From NCBI GenBank assembly GCA_964580435.1, contig CAZOKP010000092.1:1-10060 (forward strand): DNA of 10,060 nt, in the 5' to 3' direction. Shown here piece after piece: positions 6,383-10,060 of the stretch. The notes under the pieces are model-generated. The model was given only the letters and a program-made list of their open reading frames with translations. It was not told the DNA's origin and ran no database searches. Within the stretch, counting starts at the first letter, position 1. Every line of letters starts with the position of its first letter. A program made the translations under genes and the position numbers. This DNA comes from CAZKEW01 sp964580435. GTDB lineage: Bacteria > Acidobacteriota > Aminicenantia > Aminicenantales > UBA8522.

Positions 6383-8062
6383 ATGAAACGGGCACTCGGC
6401 ATCTTTTTTATTTTTGCATTCATTAGCGGAATGGCCTTGAATTTTTTTGCCTCACCAGCCCATAACCCTGAAGAGCAAGAGGAAAAACCTCTGAAGACTA
6501 TAGCCGTAATCGGCTCTTCGGTGGCTTCCGGATGGGTTACGAACTTCGAATCCAAGCACGACATGAAAAACGGATGGGCTAACCGTTTGGAAAGGCTCCT
6601 CCTCCCAAGGGGATACAAAGTCGTAAATATTGCAAAACCCGGGGACAACACCGATGCTGTGCTCAAACGAATGGACAAAGACTTGCTCCCGCTCTCTGCG
6701 GAATTCGCCATTATCGGGCTTTCCCTGGAAAACGAGGGCATTCGCGGCACGTTGGCCATGGAGCCATCTGCCGTGTTTGATAAATACAAAGACAACATGC
6801 ACAAAATCATCGAGAAGTGCAGGGTGAACAATATCAAACCTATAGCCGGCTTGTGTTATCCCTGCGACCGCTATCAGGAAAAAGACTATGACTACATCAA
6901 ACGCATGAACCTCCTCCTCAATTCCTGGGATGTCCCCTCCATCAATTTTCTCGGCGCGCTGGAGGACGGATCGGGACACTTCCCTCGAGGGTTTACATAC
7001 GATGAGGACCATCCTGATAACAGAGGACATGAAGAAATGTATTGTGCCGTGGTCCCCAGCCTCTTCGCTGCTGTGGAGAAGGGGAAGTCTACTCCTCAAA
7101 TATCAGCTTCCGATGAATTTATGACCATAAAAAGGAAGAACCAGTCTTCGCCCTTGAGCTATATTCCGGAAGATGTCATCCACTCTTTCGCGGAAGGCTT
7201 TAGTTTCCGGTTGTCATCCAAAGGAGTCATCGCTGCCATTCTGATGGGTGACGGCTTTTCCGTCATAGAAGTCACTCCAGATGGGAGGTTGAAATATGTC
7301 TCTTCGAAAGAAGAAGCTCTTTTTTCGAAGGCAATGGTTACGGATGCCAAATGGCATGACCTCGCAATCTCGCACCGGTATCTTCAAGGAGAAACTCTGT
7401 TCTTTGTAGATGGCCAATTCGTCGGCAAGATAAAGGAACGGTTAGAGCCCTGCCGGTTCATTTTGGGTGGAGCTGGAGAAGATATAAAAAAGGAAGCACC
7501 AAAAATAGCGGAATATAAGGATTGGTTCATCTTCCGTGCCGCACTCAACCGGGATGAAGTTGTAGCTCTTCATGAGGGGAAGGTTTTGCAGGCAAGCCTG
7601 GAAGTCTATGCGCCGCTGAATGACACAAAATTAAAAAAAGACGAACCGGTGCAAAACTTGGCTCAGAGCCTCGCCCAGGTCATCGCCTATCCGTCCGGTG
7701 TTGAAAACAAGTTGGCCTTAATCGAAGAGAAAATTCAAACTGCCAGACAGGCCAGAGACAACGAGATTGTTGTCCTCGAAAAACAGCGGATTGATGTAAA
7801 CCCTGAAAGCTACGATGCGTACGTTGGAGAATATGAAATTGCGCCGGGAGATGCCATCAAGATCTCCAAAGAAGACAACCGGCTCTACTTCATCGACAGA
7901 GGCCAAAAAATGGAGCTTCTTCCCGAATCCGAGACGAAATTTTTCATCAGATACCCTCTCACCGACATAAGCGTAATCTTTGTGAAGGATGACAGGGACG
8001 CCATCCTTCAACTGGTTTTTCAGATTGGGGAGAGAAAAGTCGGCGCCAAAAAAATCAAATAG
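6383..8062 (+). CDS. Exported SGNH/GDSL hydrolase with LamG-like and DUF3471-like C-terminal domains
   Basis: The 559-residue product has three recognisable parts. Residues 1-24 are an N-terminal signal peptide (MKRALG, hydrophobic 6-22, possible cleavage after FFAS or later). Residues 38-230 are an SGNH esterase/lipase-type domain: IGSSVASG with Ser46 as likely nucleophile (block I), NIAKPGDNT with Gly87 (block II), GLSLENEG with Asn117 (block III) and DEDHPDNRGH with Asp207/His210 (block V). Block I has Ser instead of Asp at position 45. Residues about 265-410 look like a concanavalin/LamG-type jelly roll (WHDLAISH, LFFVDGQFVGKI, FILGGAGED). Residues about 470-559 resemble DUF3471 (YDAYVGEYEIAPGD, ELLPESETKFFIR, FQIGERKVGAKKI), a domain usually found after serine beta-lactamase-like hydrolases. 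The role is probably hydrolysis of ester or acetyl groups on an extracellular glycan or lipid; the substrate is unknown. It appears monocistronic. Confidence 0.8.
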   Translation: MKRALGIFFIFAFISGMALNFFASPAHNPEEQEEKPLKTIAVIGSSVASGWVTNFESKHDMKNGWANRLERLLLPRGYKVVNIAKPGDNTDAVLKRMDKDLLPLSAEFAIIGLSLENEGIRGTLAMEPSAVFDKYKDNMHKIIEKCRVNNIKPIAGLCYPCDRYQEKDYDYIKRMNLLLNSWDVPSINFLGALEDGSGHFPRGFTYDEDHPDNRGHEEMYCAVVPSLFAAVEKGKSTPQISASDEFMTIKRKNQSSPLSYIPEDVIHSFAEGFSFRLSSKGVIAAILMGDGFSVIEVTPDGRLKYVSSKEEALFSKAMVTDAKWHDLAISHRYLQGETLFFVDGQFVGKIKERLEPCRFILGGAGEDIKKEAPKIAEYKDWFIFRAALNRDEVVALHEGKVLQASLEVYAPLNDTKLKKDEPVQNLAQSLAQVIAYPSGVENKLALIEEKIQTARQARDNEIVVLEKQRIDVNPESYDAYVGEYEIAPGDAIKISKEDNRLYFIDRGQKMELLPESETKFFIRYPLTDISVIFVKDDRDAILQLVFQIGERKVGAKKIK

Positions 8063-8249
8063 TCGCAGTCTTTTTTCTTATAAAACCAAGAAGTGAATTT
8101 CCTCTTTTGCTGCACCGGCTGAGCGAGCATTCATGAGCCGATTTTGCCTCATCCCATCCTCAGGGATGATAAATTGCAGTGCGATCGGATGTCAAGATTG
8201 ACAATATGGAGGCTTTTCATAGAAGTTGAGCTCAAAATCGTGGAAAGCG
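8063..8249. other. Intergenic region between convergent genes, with small inverted repeats
   Basis: No gene was found here. Three small symmetrical elements are visible: CGGCT/AGCCG (8116-8140, followed by ATTTT), TCATCCC/GGGATGA with a 7-nt loop (8149-8169), and TGTCAA-GA-TTGACA (8190-8203). As the flanking genes converge, one or more hairpins may end transcription, but none has a full stem plus U-run, so no terminator is called. Confidence 0.35.
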
Positions 8250-8675
8250 CTACTTCGTTGCTTTCTGCCCTTTGACGGTTTGGTTCTGGTGCGCTCCCTT
8301 CGTGGTGTGCACCAGAAACCCGTCTTCTCCGGGCAGCCACACTTCCCCTAACAAATAATCGGTAAAGTACTCGGTATAAGACGGCTCGAAGTTCCCCACC
8401 ACGTCAAAGACAAGCTGGGGTTCCTCCAGAGGCAGGGTTGGTTGCGGCAACCTCTGGGTGAAGGGTATCGGGATTTCCGTGCCGTTCGGTTCCTTGCGAA
8501 GCACGATCTGTCCGTCGCCCTTCTGGGCGACCCAGTATTCGCCCGGCGGGAACTTCTTGCCGCCCGCTTCAAACTTGAACGGGATTTTAAAAGTGCCCTG
8601 GGCAGAGGTCACGGTGCTCCCCATAATGAGGACAAAAGTGAATGCCACAATTGCTAAAATGACTAAACGTTTCAT
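8250..8675 (-). CDS. Small exported protein of unknown function
   Basis: The product has 141 residues with a clear signal peptide: MKR, a hydrophobic stretch 4-19, and probable cleavage after TSA (residue 25). The mature part starts GTFKIPFKFEAGGKKFPPGEYWVAQKGDGQIVLRK, a beta-rich pattern that I associate with small exported proteins abundant in acidobacterial-type genomes (from memory, not checked). No catalytic motif is visible; the C-terminal tail is polar (HQNQTVKGQKATK). The start at 8675 is chosen over an in-frame upstream ATG (8708) because GGGAG lies 7 nt before it and the signal peptide begins there. It follows the aminotransferase gene by only 14 nt, so the two are an operon. It may be a periplasmic or surface protein acting with the exported aminotransferase; that is inference. 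Confidence 0.7.
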   Translation of the reverse strand: MKRLVILAIVAFTFVLIMGSTVTSAQGTFKIPFKFEAGGKKFPPGEYWVAQKGDGQIVLRKEPNGTEIPIPFTQRLPQPTLPLEEPQLVFDVVGNFEPSYTEYFTDYLLGEVWLPGEDGFLVHTTKGAHQNQTVKGQKATK

Positions 8676-8682
8676 GTAAATT

Positions 8683-8687
8683 CTCCC
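8683..8687 (-). promoter_or_regulatory. Shine-Dalgarno of the small exported protein
   Basis: GGGAG on the minus strand lies 7 nt before the ATG at 8675 and just after the aminotransferase stop. It supports internal, coupled initiation in the operon. Confidence 0.6.
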
Positions 8688-8689
8688 TG

Positions 8690-10060
8690 TTACCGGATAC
8701 TCGCCCATTGCACGCCCTCCACTGGGCCATCGCCAGCCGCGGCCTGGGTGGTCGGGACGCCACTGTTAAGCGCATCATTCATGGCCAGCACGAACGTATC
8801 GATCTCCTCAAGCGTCGTGTAGACGTTCGGCGACACCCGAAGAGCTTGATAATCGAAGACCTGGTTGGGCGGCGCTCCTCCGATGAGCGGAACCGCGATG
8901 ATCCGGTATTTGTCCATCAGAAACTTCGCGAGATCCCTGACGTCGATGCCGTCGATGTTGACTGCCGCGACTCCCCACGTCTCCGCCGGCTCCCCGAGGT
9001 TCGAAAATATCTTGATGCGCGGATTTTTCTTGAGCGCGTTGGCCCAGCGCAGCGTCAGGTAGCGCAGCCGCGCCGCCTTGCGCTCGGCCCCGATGGCCTG
9101 GTGGAACGCCAAGGCTTCGCCGAGCGCCGCCCGAATGGCCCACGGGTGCGTGCCGATCGCCTCGAACTTGCGAATGTCGTTGTCCTGAAGTTCAGGCGCC
9201 GCCTGGAGGGGCCAGAATTTCGGAATCATCTCCCGGCGTATGTACAGGCAGCCGTTCCCGATCGGCGCCAGAAGCCATTTGTGCAGGCTGACTCCGTAGG
9301 CGTCGCAGTCGAGGTCCCGCAGCTTGAACGGGAAATGCCCCAACGCGTGCGCGCCGTCAACGATCGTAACGATCCCCTTCGAGCGGGCCAGGCGGGAAAG
9401 TCGCTGCACCGGGAACAGCTGGGCCGTTAGGTTGGTAATATGGCAGAAATGGAAGACTTTCGTCTGCGGCGTGATGGCTTTCTCGAACCGCTGATAGAGA
9501 TCATCCTGGGTCGTCGGAACCGGGAACTGGAGACGCGTCACCTTGATTCCCTCTCGCCTCATCCGCTGGTCCCACGTCGTCAGCATGCGGGGGTAATCCT
9601 GTTCGGTCGTGATAACCTCGTCGCCCGCCTTGAGGTCGATCCCGTTCTGGGCGATTTGCAGTGACTCGCTGGCGCCTCGCGTCAGCGCCAGCTCTTCAGG
9701 GTCGCAGCCGAACTCTGCCGCCATCCGTAGGCGAATTGTCTGAATGTTCTGTGCGATCATGCCTTGGTAATGGACGGGCAACATGTTGATCATGTCCATA
9801 TAACGCCAGACCGATTCGAGCACGACCCGAGGACACGGGCAGGTAAAGCCGTTATTGAGGTTAACCAGCGTGCGGTCCAGCTTGAAGGCTAATTGGATTT
9901 CCCTCCAATAGAACTCGTCTTTCGCTACCTCCTCGGGCAGGCGGTCCGCAACCGACTGCGAAGCGGCCATGATCCTCTCGAGGCCGCTGGCTTTCGCCGC
10001 GTAGGCGGCCGTTCCAAGGGCGCCACACAAACGCAGAAATGATCGTCGACTCCATATTTC
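8690..10060 (-). CDS. Class V PLP-dependent aminotransferase, Tat-exported (5' end outside window)
   Basis: The frame runs through the right edge with no stop, so the gene begins outside. The TTG at 10030 is internal, and the visible upstream codons read EIWSRRSFLRLCGALG. SRRSFLR is a near-perfect twin-arginine signal, followed by a weakly hydrophobic stretch to AAYAAKA. The body is a fold-type I class V enzyme of the isopenicillin-N-epimerase/cysteine-desulfurase-like group. Numbering from codon 10028-10030: TRGASESLQIAQNG (117-130) binds the PLP phosphate region, TIVDGAHALGHFPF (222-235) has Asp225 and His228, and GVSLHKWLLAPIGNG (246-260) contains the Schiff-base Lys251 (codon 9278-9280). 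FEAIGTHPW (about 289-297) and the small C-terminal domain to about 430 complete the fold. The polar Ala/Gly/Pro tail is unremarkable. Substrate and reaction (desulfuration, epimerisation, lyase or transfer) cannot be told. It heads an operon with the small exported protein. Confidence 0.85.
   Translation of the reverse strand, partial: EIWSRRSFLRLCGALGTAAYAAKASGLERIMAASQSVADRLPEEVAKDEFYWREIQLAFKLDRTLVNLNNGFTCPCPRVVLESVWRYMDMINMLPVHYQGMIAQNIQTIRLRMAAEFGCDPEELALTRGASESLQIAQNGIDLKAGDEVITTEQDYPRMLTTWDQRMRREGIKVTRLQFPVPTTQDDLYQRFEKAITPQTKVFHFCHITNLTAQLFPVQRLSRLARSKGIVTIVDGAHALGHFPFKLRDLDCDAYGVSLHKWLLAPIGNGCLYIRREMIPKFWPLQAAPELQDNDIRKFEAIGTHPWAIRAALGEALAFHQAIGAERKAARLRYLTLRWANALKKNPRIKIFSNLGEPAETWGVAAVNIDGIDVRDLAKFLMDKYRIIAVPLIGGAPPNQVFDYQALRVSPNVYTTLEEIDTFVLAMNDALNSGVPTTQAAAGDGPVEGVQWASIR

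Noticed and set aside
6452..7099. Minus-strand open frame of 215 codons inside the SGNH gene
   Set aside because: The opposite strand carries the SGNH blocks, signal peptide and SD; this frame is its mirror.
8149..8169. Rho-independent terminator TCATCCC/GGGATGA
   Set aside because: The 7-bp stem is good but neither strand has a U-run after it.

Overview
The window looks like a chromosomal segment of a Gram-negative, free-living type bacterium. Four products carry export signals or sit in the membrane, and there are no phage, transposon, CRISPR, tRNA or rRNA signatures. The M16 metallopeptidase, the small exported 'AGGK-FPPGEY' protein, the DUF3471-type tail and the Tat-exported class V aminotransferase together resemble Acidobacteriota/Aminicenantota-type genomes. 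That placement is inference from protein flavour only.

Layout. Positions 3-1689 (+) hold the 3' part of a PurL-like gene followed after 1 nt by a divergent PurM-like (AIR synthase family) gene, a purine-type operon. Positions 4488-1738 (-) hold a complete two-module M16 zinc peptidase with signal peptide, ideal RBS and a TATAAT box, converging on the PurM gene. Positions 5413-4673 (-) encode a ZIP-family metal transporter. Its best ribosome binding site lies further upstream and serves an in-frame 8-codon ORF ended by TGA. Positions 5450-6380 look nearly empty to ordinary gene callers, yet hold two clear small genes on the minus strand: a 29-residue hydrophobic/glycine/arginine peptide (5945-5856) and a 54-residue CsbD-family stress protein (6181-6017). 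There is also an unassigned plus-strand ORF (5666-5902). Positions 6383-8062 (+) encode an exported SGNH hydrolase fused to a LamG-like domain and a DUF3471-like domain. Positions 10060-8250 (-) form a two-gene operon: a Tat-signal class V PLP aminotransferase (5' end outside the window), then a small exported protein of unknown function.

How the parts work together. The first two genes belong to the PurL/PurM superfamily, but the visible PurL part ends where the first half of a normal PurL ends and the PurM-like protein has altered signature motifs. The pair is therefore either a split purine pathway or a related, non-canonical one. The middle is a loose collection of envelope and stress genes (secreted peptidase, metal transporter, CsbD, tiny membrane peptide, exported esterase-like protein). 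By eye, the segment from about 4500 to 8250 is more A+T rich than both flanks. I see no obvious defence system or single new machine. The most interesting points are the ZIP leader ORF, the tiny peptide plus CsbD pair, the three-domain SGNH fusion, the half-PurL, and the exported PLP enzyme.
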